This document shows positions 43,401 to 52,490 of a stretch of 64,000 nt of DNA, piece by piece. How positions within the stretch are numbered: position 1 is the stretch's first letter; each line of letters starts with the position of its first letter. This DNA is from Roseiarcus sp963787135. Lineage in GTDB: Bacteria > Pseudomonadota > Alphaproteobacteria > Rhizobiales > Beijerinckiaceae. The notes below the pieces were generated by a model. It was not told the DNA's origin. It did no database searches and saw only the letters and a list, made by a program, of their open reading frames with translations. A program made the translations under genes and the position numbers. The stretch lies in assembly GCA_963787135.1 (NCBI GenBank), contig CAWBBW010000030.1, positions 1 to 64,000 on the forward strand, written 5' to 3'.

Positions 43401-46400
43401 AGTGAAGACGAGACCTGGTTGAGCTTTGCTTCCGCGCGCTCGTCCACAGCCTGCAGGCGGGAGTCGAATATCGCAGCGGTCTCTTCGTTTCGGCGACCGA
43501 GCTTTTCGTCCACAGCTCCGCCGCCCTTGACCAGCGTCTCCTCAATCACCGCGAGTTTGGCGGCGAGATCGGCCGCAAGCGCGTCCGATCGCTCGCCAAT
43601 TCGCTGAACAAGGTTGCGGCCGCTGCCGTCGACAACGCTCTCAAATCGCGAGAGCCCGTCTCCAATCGTGGATTCGACGCGCCGGGAATGCGAATCCAGG
43701 GCGAGATCGACGGCATTGTGGTGAGCGGTCGTCGCGGCCTCGAACTGCCCGAGCCGATAGGCCGATTTCGCCGAAAGCTGCTCGAGATGATCGGAAAAAT
43801 GTTGATCGAAGTCGTCGCGACGGGCGCGCATCAGCACGTCGATTGCATCCAGATGACCGGCAATGCGCGCGCCGAGTTCGTCAGCATGGGTGGCGATCCG
43901 GTCGACGACGCTGTGTCCGTTATCGCCGACCAGATTGTCGAGCGCGTCCACATAGTCGCGCATCCGCGCTGTCTGCTGCGACAGGGAGTCGACCAATTGG
44001 GCGCCACGGTCGCCGACAATCGAGCCGAAAGAGACGACCTGCTCCCGCAAACTGTCGTGAATGGCGCCAGCGCTGACTGTGACGGTCGAAGCGGCTTCGC
44101 TCGTGAGCGCGGCGAACCGGGCATTGATCTCCTCTGCGTCTTCTTTGAGTCGGGAAAGCGACTGCGAGGTCACCGCGACAATTCGCGAGTCAAGCAGCGC
44201 CGATGCATTTTCAGCGCGGTCCTGCAACAAGGTGGTCAGGCGCTCGCTCGAGCCCTCGAGTCTCTGCTCAAGGATCTGGCCGCGCTCGACGACGGTTTCG
44301 TGCAGACGGTCCGAGATGGTGTTGAGGCGCGAGACGAGACTGTCGCCGTGGGTGAGCACGAGCTCGCCAAGCCGAGCCCCGCTTGCATCGAGACGATCGA
44401 TCAGCGAAGCCGAGCGCTCGTTGAGATCGCGAGCGACCACGTCGCTCGTTTCGCCAAGCCGGGTCGCGGCCGAGTTCGGCCTGAGCGCGGATCGCCTCGA
44501 CCGTCTCCGCGCCTCTCGTATTGATGCGCCCGATGACGTCGTCCGCGTGGTCGTCCAGGGCGCCGCGCATCGTCTGGGAGACGTCGCCCAGACGTGCGGC
44601 GACCAGGTCGCCGTGAGAGTTGATCTTATCGGCAGCTTCGGCCAATCGCCCGGCGAGCGCGTCCCCATGGGAGCGAAGCGCCTGAACGGCATCGGTGCTG
44701 CTCGCGGTGATCCGGCCTACGACGTCTTCCGCGTGAGCGCCGGCGGCGCTGCCGGCTTCGACGGCTGCAGCCGCCAGACGCACGGCGACGGAATCGCCCT
44801 GAGTTCGGATCGCCTCCAGGACCTGTTCGCGGCTTGCGTTGATCCGGCCAACGACATCGTCGGCGTGAGCGCCGAAAGCGCCTGTCACGGCGAAAGAAGA
44901 CTCGACAAGTTGTGCCGCCACATTGTCCTGATGCGACTTGATCGTATCGACGGCTTGGGAACTGGTCGCGACAATGCGGCCGACGACATCATCGGCATGG
45001 GCGTCGACCGCGTTGGTCATCGCCGCCGAAGCCTGGGCGAGTTGCGCCGCAACATCGTCTCCCTGTCCCTTGACCGCTTCCGCGGCTTGCGAACTGGTCG
45101 CGACAATGCGGCCGACGACTTCGTCGGCATGGGCGCTGACCGCGTTGGTCATCGCCGCCGAAGCCTGGGCGAGTTGTGCTGCAACATCGTCTCCCTGTCC
45201 CTTGACCGCTTCCACGGCTTGGGAACTGGTTGCGACAATGCGACCGACGACATCGTCGGCATGGGCGCTGACCGCGTTGGTCATCGCCGCCGAAGCCTGG
45301 GCGAGTTGCGCCGCGACGTCGTCTCCCTGTCCCTTGATCGCGTCGACGGCCTGCGAACTGGTCGCGGTGATGCGGCCAACGACTTCGTCGGCGTGCGCGC
45401 TGACGGCGCTGCGCGCCTCGTCCGCGGCCTCGGCCAGGCGGGCGGCGACCCCGCCGCCATGGAGTTGGATGGTGTCGACGACCTCGACGTTGCTGTCCCG
45501 GATGCGTCCTACGGCCTCATCTGTGTGCGCCCCGATGGCGTTGGACATCAAAAGTGAGGCCTCCGCCAACTGATCCGCGGCGGTGTGGCTGTGTCCCCTG
45601 ATCGCCTCGACCGCCCGGGTGCTGCTTTCGTTAATGCGGCCGACAACATCGTCGGCATGGACGCCGACCACTCTGCTCACAGAAACGGCGGCCTCTGCGA
45701 GTCGAGCGGCGACCCGATCGCCGTGCGATCCGATGGCATCGACGACGGAGGTTTGCGAATCATTCATGCGCGCGATCAGATCGTCGCTTCGCCCGGCCAT
45801 ATCGAAGAGCAACGCGTTCGCGGCTGATTTCACGCGGTCATCGATGTCGCCGACCCGCTCCAGGATGTCGTCGGCCGTCTTCCTGCTGGTGTCAGCCAGC
45901 CGGGCGGCCACGCTTTCGCCGACCCCCGCGATCGAAATTGCCAGTTGGGTCCCTTCGGCCGCGAGGCGTTCGACGGTTGCGGAGCCTGTCCGGTCCATCG
46001 CGACGACGATCTCCTCGGACGAGGCGCCGAGCGAGGCGGCGATGCGCCGGCCTGCTTCTGTCAGGCGCTCACCCAAGCGGAGGCCTGCGGAATCGAGATC
46101 CTGGACGATGCCGCCATGCGCGTCGACGATCACGTCGCGCACACGCCCGCCGCCGGCCACGATCGCCTCTCGCTGATCAGCCATTTCCGCAATTAGCGAC
46201 CGGATCCTGCGTTCGCTGTCGGAGTACGAGCGCTCGAGCGTCGAGACTTCGGACTTCACCCGCGTTTCGAGCTCGGCGGCCCTGGAGATCGCGCGTTCGA
46301 CGCCATCGCCCATCGAGGTCAGTTCGCGTCGGATCGCCTGCGACAGGGTCGCGATATGGTCGCCGGCCGACGTCTCCGGCTCGGCCAGACGCACCGCGAC

Positions 46401-46979
46401 CTGGGAGATCGCGCGCGCCGCCTGGCGCAATTCACGAAGACGGCGAGAGAGCGCTGCAAATCCGAACATGAAAAGGATCGGGCCAAGAGCCGCCAGCGCC
46501 AGGAGCGGCGTCTCAGGACGCAACAGCGTCTGCTTCAGCGGCCCAGCCGCGAGGGCGGGCCAAACGTTCTGGTAGCCATACAGAGCGCAGATCGCCGCCC
46601 AAAGCAGCGATCCGATCAGCGCAAGAATGAATGGGGTGCGGCTCGCAGGGCGCGCGTTCATGGCCTGGAGAATGGCGCCCACCGTCTCGCGGTCATCATT
46701 GGCCGGCGGGGTCGGGGAGAGCGGCGGTTTCGTCTCGGCTTCACTGGCGGCGGACGCGAGCGGAGCCGAGCTCGGGCGCAGGAGGGGCGCGGCCTCCGTG
46801 CTAGGCGCCGCCGGTTTGAGCACCGGCGTCATGATCACCGGCTTAGCCGTGGAAATGGGCGCCGCGACTGGTTGGGTGTCGGTTGGGCCGAGGTTGTCGT
46901 CGTCGGTGAGGTTCAGCGCGCTTTCGATTGCCGACATCGCCGCCGACACCGGATCCGGCGCTGTGTTTTGCTTTGCCAT
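40457..46979 (-). CDS. giant two-TM coiled-coil protein, growth-pole-ring (GPR)-like, one frameshift
   Basis: About 2,173 aa when one extra base near 44468-44471 is ignored; the reading then runs EAIRAQAEL-AATRLGETSDVVARD without a break. N-terminus ~115 residues Pro/Ala-rich; two membrane helices (FILALIGSLLWAAICALYGY; LLALAALGPILFMFGFAAL). Then ~1,800 residues of amphipathic helix with apolipoprotein-like 11-residue periodicity, including a 44-aa tandem array and a 40-aa array. A conserved globular C-terminus ends it (MWDRWRRGDPTAVSRRLYTE; FERLLAKISQNDRDGSQWRG). Size, architecture and ends match the Agrobacterium GPR that organises unipolar growth. Without repair it reads as two ORFs (44268..46979 and 40457..44692). 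Confidence 0.85.
42065..42420 (-). repeat. three 120-bp in-frame repeats in the GPR-like gene
   Basis: Three 40-aa units share the pattern S-EAI-ALL-R-TEQ--SG-SLR. They begin at about 42067, 42187 and 42307 on the plus coordinate, and the first two are nearly identical in DNA. They lie in the helical rod of the GPR-like protein. Confidence 0.8.
44530..45810 (-). repeat. 44-aa (132-bp) tandem repeat array in the GPR-like gene
   Basis: About ten units of 44 residues (4 x 11) with the signature AD-VVGRI-ATSSQAV--IK and DVAAQLAQASAAMTNAV-AH. The central units, at ~44972, 45104, 45236 and 45368, are almost identical in DNA at exact 132-bp spacing; outer units diverge. The array forms an amphipathic helical rod. 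The near identity implies recent duplication or gene conversion. Confidence 0.85.
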
Positions 46980-47148
46980 CGTGTCCGCCTCGCTTTATCG
47001 GCGTCGATCGCTTCCGGATCGACCAACGCGCCAACAGTTTTCCCCGGCGTGGCCTCGACCGGGGGAAACGCACCTATTAACCACGTTGCAGTGTACCGCT
47101 CCGCCTCCAATATGAAAACCGCGCGGCGCGCTCATCCTTCAAACGTCG

Positions 47149-47164
47149 TTAATGCTTTATTTAC
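47149..47164. promoter_or_regulatory. near-consensus CtrA-type site between GPR-like and HPt genes
   Basis: TTAA-TGCTTTA-TTTAC is one mismatch from the CtrA consensus TTAA-N7-TTAAC. A second half-site, TTAACCA, lies at 47078..47084. Both are in the 240-bp divergent spacer. CtrA is the cell-cycle master regulator of alphaproteobacteria, and control of a polar-growth gene would fit; this is inference from motif only. Confidence 0.35.
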
Positions 47165-47219
47165 CATGGTTTCTCAAACTCTTCCGCCGGCGGTAGGCTG
47201 CGAAGCCCGCTCCATCTAA

Positions 47220-47693
47220 ATGTCATCGCGATGCCTGGGCCTGATTGACGAGGACGCGATGCCGGATGGTGAGGGATCCGCGGGTCCTGCAAAAGCCGCC
47301 TCGAACCGAGCAGAATTGCGGAGTTGTCGCCTCAACTCGGCGCTGGACCTTGTCCATCTGAGCCTTCAGTGTCAAGGCGATCCGGAATTGGAGAAGGACT
47401 TGCTGGGACTATTCCGGGTGCAGTCCCGCGCTCTCTTCGACCAATTGTCCGACCCTGCTGTGTTGTCTCTCGAATCGAAGGCGACAATCGCGCATAAGCT
47501 TCGAGGCTCCGCGCTGGTTGTCGGGGCCGGCCGTGTCGCCCGCGCAGTCGAAGCGCTTGAAGACAAGGCGCTGGCCGCGCCAGAACCCGCACATGTGGAC
47601 GCAGCGCAACGGCAAGCAATCTCGCAGGCTATCGCCGCGCTCAAGGCGGCAATCGCCGAGGTCATCGCCGAAATCGAACTCATCCACAACTGA
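47220..47693 (+). CDS. histidine phosphotransfer (HPt) domain protein
   Basis: 157 aa. A four-helix HPt bundle occupies residues ~45-150, with phospho-acceptor His in IAHKLRGSALVVGAGRVARAVE (in part). HPt proteins relay phosphate between hybrid kinases and response regulators. The N-terminal ~40 residues look disordered, and an ATG at 47259 after GAGG is a possible alternative start. It is divergent from the GPR-like gene, and a link of phosphorelay to polarity is only suggested. Confidence 0.82.
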   Translation: MSSRCLGLIDEDAMPDGEGSAGPAKAASNRAELRSCRLNSALDLVHLSLQCQGDPELEKDLLGLFRVQSRALFDQLSDPAVLSLESKATIAHKLRGSALVVGAGRVARAVEALEDKALAAPEPAHVDAAQRQAISQAIAALKAAIAEVIAEIELIHN

Positions 47694-47827
47694 AACCCGC
47701 GACGCGAATCGCAAGGCCCACGACAGCCTTTCGGCGACGCCGCGCTTGCTCTATGAAGGCGCCGCCAGGCTGGGGCGGCTGCCCGCGCAGTCACGGAATG
47801 CCGACCTTGGGGATGTGTTCGAACTCG

Positions 47828-48148
47828 ATGACAAAAATCACATTTATAGATGTGTTGGGGCAGTCGCGCACCGTTGAGGGGCAGCTTGGCTCGACGGTCA
47901 TGGAGACGGCGCTGCGCAATTCCGTTCCCGGGATTGAGGCCGAGTGCGGCGGCGCCTGCGCCTGCGCGACGTGCCATGTCTATGTCTCGCCGGAATGGAC
48001 GGAGGCGGTCGGCAAGCCTTCGCAGATGGAGGAGGACATGCTCGACTTTGCCTTCGAGGTGCGTCCGAACTCGAGGCTCTCCTGTCAGATCAAGGTCACG
48101 CCGGCCCTGGACGGCCTCGTCGTGACAACGCCCGGCAAGCAGGGATGA
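47828..48148 (+). CDS. [2Fe-2S] ferredoxin (adrenodoxin/FdxB type)
   Basis: 106 aa from the ATG at 47828. Cluster ligands: CGGACACATC near residue 40 (C-x5-C-x2-C) and the fourth Cys in LSCQIKV near 86. It is of the vertebrate-adrenodoxin type, delivering single electrons to P450s or Fe-S assembly. The stop is 4 bp before the ferredoxin reductase gene, so the two form a redox pair. Confidence 0.92.
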   Translation: MTKITFIDVLGQSRTVEGQLGSTVMETALRNSVPGIEAECGGACACATCHVYVSPEWTEAVGKPSQMEEDMLDFAFEVRPNSRLSCQIKVTPALDGLVVTTPGKQG

Positions 48149-48152
48149 GGCG

Positions 48153-49190
48153 ATGAGCGAAATCATCTCCACCGATGTCGCGATTGTCGGGGCCGGTCCG
48201 GTCGGGCTCTTTTCGGTGTTCGAACTCGGCCTCCTCGACATCAAATGCCATCTGATCGACATCCTGCCAAAGGCCGGCGGTCAGTGCGCCGAGCTCTATC
48301 CGGAAAAGCCGATCTACGACATCCCCGGCTTTCCGATCATCACCGGCCAGGAGCTGGTCGACAATCTGACGAAGCAGATCCATCCGTTTGGAGCCAAATT
48401 TCATCTGAACGAGATCGTCGACCGGCTCGAAGTGCTCGGCACGGCCGAACGCCCGCTGTTCCGGGTCGGGACGGACAACGACAAGGTGATCGAGGCGAAG
48501 GCGCTATTTATCGCCGCCGGCGGCGGGTCGTTCCAGCCGAAAAAGCCGCCGCTCGCCGGGCTCGACGCCTATGAAAACACCAGCGTCTTCTATTCCGTCC
48601 GCAAGATGGAGCATTTCCGCGGCCGCCGGGTCGTCGTCGTCGGCGGCGGCGACTTTGCGCTCGACTGGGTTCTCAATCTGCATCCCGTGGCGAGCCGCGT
48701 CACGCTGATCCACCGCCGTGACGCCTTCCGCGCCGCGCCCCATTCGGTCAACGCCATGCGCGCGCTGGTCGGCGCGGGCAAGATGGACTTCGTGCTCGGA
48801 CAGGTGACCACGCTCAAAGGAGCCGACGGGCAGCTCTCTGCGCTGACGGTCCGGCGGGAGGACGGCGAGGTTTATGATCTCGCCTGCGACGACATGCTGC
48901 CGTTCTTCGGCCTCACGATGAAACTCGGGCCGATCGCCAACTGGGGCCTCAACCTGCACGAGAACCTCATCCCGACCGACACGGAAAAGTTTGAGACGAG
49001 CGTCCCGGGCATTTTCGCCGTCGGCGACATCAACACTTATCCGGGAAAGCTCAAGCTCATCCTCTGCGGCTTCCACGAGGCCTCGCTCGCCGCCCAGCGG
49101 GCGTTCCACTACGTCTACCCGGACAAGAAGCTGACCTTCCAGTACACGACGTCTTCGACCAGCCTGCAGCGGAAGCTCGGGGTCAGCTGA
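48153..49190 (+). CDS. ferredoxin--NADP reductase, thioredoxin-reductase-like
   Basis: 345 aa. FAD site VAIVGAGPVGLFSVFELG; a second dinucleotide site VVVVGGGDFALDWVLNL near residue 165; and FAVGDINTYPGKLKLIL near 295. No CxxC redox pair of thioredoxin reductase is present, as in the TrxR-like FNRs of Bacillus and Rhodopseudomonas. It should transfer electrons between NADPH and the ferredoxin encoded immediately upstream. Confidence 0.93.
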   Translation: MSEIISTDVAIVGAGPVGLFSVFELGLLDIKCHLIDILPKAGGQCAELYPEKPIYDIPGFPIITGQELVDNLTKQIHPFGAKFHLNEIVDRLEVLGTAERPLFRVGTDNDKVIEAKALFIAAGGGSFQPKKPPLAGLDAYENTSVFYSVRKMEHFRGRRVVVVGGGDFALDWVLNLHPVASRVTLIHRRDAFRAAPHSVNAMRALVGAGKMDFVLGQVTTLKGADGQLSALTVRREDGEVYDLACDDMLPFFGLTMKLGPIANWGLNLHENLIPTDTEKFETSVPGIFAVGDINTYPGKLKLILCGFHEASLAAQRAFHYVYPDKKLTFQYTTSSTSLQRKLGVS

Positions 49191-49228
49191 GGCTCCGATC
49201 CGCAGGGTGCGCGGGCTTGGCGTCGCAT

Positions 49229-49803
49229 CTATAGACCTCGCCCGACGATCGCCGCGACGACAAAGGCCAGCACGATCCCGCAGACGATTGCCGCCAGCGC
49301 ATAGGGCCCGGTCCTGTCCGGCGGGGGCTTCATCAGGATCGGCAGGCCGAGCCAGAACACGTAGACGCTGTAGATGAGCGCGATCAGACGAAGGAAGCCG
49401 AGGCCCGGGATCAGCGCGAACACGCCCGCGAGCCAGGCCGGCGTGAGCGAGTAGGCCGCGAGCTTCATCGCGTTCTGCTGGTTCTTCTGCGCCATGAACG
49501 TCGGCGCCAGTCCGTCGATGATGACCGCCATGGCGTAGACGACCACGAGCGCCACGAGCCAGTGGACGACCGCGCCGAAGAGGCCGGAAAAGAGGCCGAA
49601 ATGATGGATGTGGTGGAAGCCGATCCGCGGCCCGCGCCAGCCCAACAGAAGCCCTCGGAGGAACTGGAAGGCCGGCGGGATGGCCGCCAGGAACGCCACG
49701 TAATTGACGATGAGATATGCGGGGTCGCCGGACTCGGGCTCGATGACGCGCCATTCGGCGCCGGCGACAGCACCATCGCTTTTGCGCGCTGAACGATATC
49801 CAC
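49229..49803 (-). CDS. Yip1-family membrane protein, frameshifted near its N-terminus
   Basis: About 191 aa if repaired. From the GTG at 49803 the first frame reads MDIVQRAKAMVLSPA, the usual Yip1 amphipathic start. The rest (EWRVIEPESGDPAYLIVNYVAF…) is in another frame; one missing base near 49758-49763 would join them. Five hydrophobic segments follow (FLAAIPPAFQFLRGLL; VVHWLVALVVVYAMAVII; LAGVFALIPGLGFL; YSVYVFWLGLPILM; ALAAIVCGIVLAFVVAAIV). Function in bacteria is unknown. Confidence 0.78.
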
Positions 49804-49975
49804 CAGGCGCCCCCATCGCGTCGGGGGACGTCTTGGCGCGTCCCCGGCGGCATTATAAGCAGCGGACCTTCGCCGCGCCAGTCGGCCCGTGGCTCATGAA
49901 ACAATCGCCGTCCGCCTCCGTATAGGCTCTCCGAGGCTCTGAAAGGCCGGAGCCCGCCGCCAGGATTTATCCGCT

Positions 49976-50848
49976 ATGATTCAGTTGAAGGCGCCCTGGA
50001 ACGAACGCAACGGCCGCTTCTCGCCCTTGAAGGCGGCTGTCTTCGCCGGCCTCTTCGTCCCCGCAGCGTGGATCGCATATCTGGCGGCGACGGGCGCGCT
50101 CGAGCCCAAGGTGGTGACGGAGATGATCCATCGCACCGGTCTATGGGCGATCCGGTTCCTGACCCTGTCGCTGCTGGTCACGCCGCTGATGCGCGGCGCG
50201 CGCTACACCAAGCTCGTCTCCATCCGCCGCATGGTCGGCGTCGCGGCTTTCGCCTACGCCAGCGCGCATCTCTGTCTCTATGTCGTCGACCAGCATTTCG
50301 CGCTTCTGCACGTGGCGTCCGAGATTGCGCTGCGGTTCTATCTGACCATCGGTTTTGTCACCTGGCTCGGCCTCGCGGCGCTTGCGGCGACCTCGACCGA
50401 CGCGATGATCCGGCGCTTGGGTCCGCGCTGGAAGAGGCTGCATTCGATCGTCTACGGGCTCGCAGTGCTCGCGCTCCTCCATTTCATGATCCAGGCGAAG
50501 GCCGACGTCTCGGAGCCCGTAATGATGACCGGCTTCTTCATCATCCTGATGCTGTTCCGGGCGCTCACGAAGCGTGGGCTTCCGGCGTGGGGCGCGGCGC
50601 TCGCCGCCGCGATCGTCTCGCCGCCCCTGGCGGCGCTGATCGAGGCCTCCTGGTATGCGCTCGTGCGCCACATCCCCTTCTGGGAGGTCTTGGGCGCGAA
50701 CATCGATCCGGACATGGCTTTCCGGCCTTCGGCCTATGTCGCGCTGGGCGGCGCGGCGTTCCTGGTCGTGGCCCTCCTCCGCGGGGCCCCCGCGACCCGA
50801 CGCTCGGCGCTTCTTGCCGCGCGACCCGCGACATCCGCCGGCGGCTGA
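49976..50848 (+). CDS. msrQ: MsrQ-like heme-binding membrane subunit
   Basis: 290 aa ferric-reductase-like transmembrane protein. At least six helices; heme-ligand His candidates are in ASAHLCLYVV, KRLHSIVYG and ALLHFMIQAK. MsrQ passes quinol electrons to periplasmic MsrP, which repairs oxidised methionines. msrP, normally adjacent, is not in this window. The C-terminal ~60 residues after the core are less conserved. Confidence 0.85.
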   Translation: MIQLKAPWNERNGRFSPLKAAVFAGLFVPAAWIAYLAATGALEPKVVTEMIHRTGLWAIRFLTLSLLVTPLMRGARYTKLVSIRRMVGVAAFAYASAHLCLYVVDQHFALLHVASEIALRFYLTIGFVTWLGLAALAATSTDAMIRRLGPRWKRLHSIVYGLAVLALLHFMIQAKADVSEPVMMTGFFIILMLFRALTKRGLPAWGAALAAAIVSPPLAALIEASWYALVRHIPFWEVLGANIDPDMAFRPSAYVALGGAAFLVVALLRGAPATRRSALLAARPATSAGG

Positions 50849-50942
50849 TTGCGGCAATCTGGCGGCGGCACCGAATTTGTGTCATCCCACCGGCATATGG
50901 TGCGCTGCGATTAGCGTTCCGCGCCCGCCCCGGAGACGATTC

Positions 50943-52490
50943 ATGCCGCTTGCGAAGCGTCCGCTTTTCGCTTCGATGGCTGGGATCCTCGCGGCGGTCG
51001 GCGGGCGCCGCCGCGCCGCGCTTGGGTTCGCGGCGGCGTGCCTCGCCGGCGCCGCCTGTGCCGACGAGATCCCGCCTGCCGCCCCCGTGTCGGCCGCCCC
51101 GGCGTCGAGCCAACCCGCGGTTAACGCCGCGGCGACGCCGTCGAGCGCAGCCACCACGTCCATGAGCGCGGGACCGTTCGGTTTGCTGAGCCCTTCCTGG
51201 GACAGTCCGAACCTGCTTGGCGACGTGGGGGGCGTCAGGCCCGCCCTGGCCAAGTACGGCGTCACGCTCACCTTACTCGAGAACATCGAGACGTTCGGCA
51301 ATCTCTCTGGCGGCGTCGCGCAGGGTATTGGGCCGAAAGGACTGACCACTGTCACCCTGCAAATTGACACGGAGAAGGCATTCGGTCTCAAGGGCGGCAC
51401 GCTCAATGTGAGCGGCCTCCAGATTTGGGGCGGCGATTTCAGCACTGGCAATCTCATGGTCCAGCAGACCCTGAGCGACATCGACGCGCCCGCCGGGGTT
51501 CGGCTATGGGAGCTGTGGTATCAGCAGAAATTCGGCGACAAGTTCGACTTCAAGATTGGCGAGCAGAGTCTCGACGAGGAATTCATTATCGCCCCAAGCG
51601 GAAACTCTCTCTTCATTAACGGGGTGTCAGGTTGGCCGGGGCTTCCAACGGTAGATTTACCCGCGAGCGGCCCCGCCTATCCGCTCGCGGGCCTGGGCGT
51701 TCGCGGACGGGCGCAGGTGACGGACAGCGTCACCGTGCTCGCCGGCGTCTTCAACGGCAGCCCGATCCCGTGGGATTCGCCGAATACGCCGAGGAGCAAC
51801 CCCAATGGCGTGAGCTTTCCGCTCGACACCGGCACATTGGCGATCGCCGAACTGCAATACGCGTTTGGCTCCGGGGCGTCGGGAAAGCCGAACGCCGACG
51901 GTCCTCCGCCTGGCGTCTACAAGATCGGCGCCTGGTATGACAGTTACAAGTTCGGCGACCAGCAGTACGATACCATAGGCCTGCCTCTCGCCAGTCCCCT
52001 GAGCAACGGGATGCCTGCAACGCCTCACGGCGACTTCTCACTCTATGGGGTCATAGATCAGATGATCTGGCGTTCGAAGGAGAATACCAATCGCAGCCTC
52101 AATGTCTTCTTCCGTGCTATGTTCACGCCGTACCAGAACCGCAACCTCGTTAGCGCCAGCATCAACGCGGGCTTCGCCTTGAAGGCGCCGTTGCCGACAC
52201 GCGACAACGATTCCTTCGGCATCGAAATGGGAACCGTGTGGGCGAGCAGCGGCGCGTCCGGCTTCGACCGACAAATGCAATTCTTCCAGCCTTCGGTCTA
52301 TACGCCCATTCGCTCGAGCGAGACCTTTCTCGAGGCGACCTATCAGTTTCAGGTCCTGCCCTCGTGGCAGATTCAGCCGGACGTCCAGTATTTCATCAAT
52401 CCCGGCTTGGGAATCGCCAACCCGGACGATCCGATTCAACGGATCAAGAACGAAGTGGTGGTCGGCCTGCGCACCAATGTCACGTTCTGA
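50943..52490 (+). CDS. OprB-family carbohydrate-selective porin
   Basis: 515 aa from the ATG at 50943. A long twin-arginine-rich signal region ends near ACADE. A Pro/Ala/Ser linker follows to residue ~85, then the OprB barrel: WDSPNLLGDVGGVRPALAKYG, GGTLNVSGLQIWGG, LWELWYQQKF, GEQSLDEEFI, and C-terminal VVGLRTNVTF ending in aromatic Phe as outer-membrane proteins do. It forms a sugar-type diffusion pore. It is monocistronic. Confidence 0.92.
   Translation: MPLAKRPLFASMAGILAAVGGRRRAALGFAAACLAGAACADEIPPAAPVSAAPASSQPAVNAAATPSSAATTSMSAGPFGLLSPSWDSPNLLGDVGGVRPALAKYGVTLTLLENIETFGNLSGGVAQGIGPKGLTTVTLQIDTEKAFGLKGGTLNVSGLQIWGGDFSTGNLMVQQTLSDIDAPAGVRLWELWYQQKFGDKFDFKIGEQSLDEEFIIAPSGNSLFINGVSGWPGLPTVDLPASGPAYPLAGLGVRGRAQVTDSVTVLAGVFNGSPIPWDSPNTPRSNPNGVSFPLDTGTLAIAELQYAFGSGASGKPNADGPPPGVYKIGAWYDSYKFGDQQYDTIGLPLASPLSNGMPATPHGDFSLYGVIDQMIWRSKENTNRSLNVFFRAMFTPYQNRNLVSASINAGFALKAPLPTRDNDSFGIEMGTVWASSGASGFDRQMQFFQPSVYTPIRSSETFLEATYQFQVLPSWQIQPDVQYFINPGLGIANPDDPIQRIKNEVVVGLRTNVTF

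Noticed and set aside
44061..45557. 498-codon plus-strand open frame with repeats
   Set aside because: It is the reverse-complement image of the 132-bp array in the GPR-like gene; its periodicity is inherited.
44530..45810. CRISPR-like regular repetition
   Set aside because: Unit and spacer are one continuous 132-bp coding repeat in frame, without distinct spacers and without cas genes.
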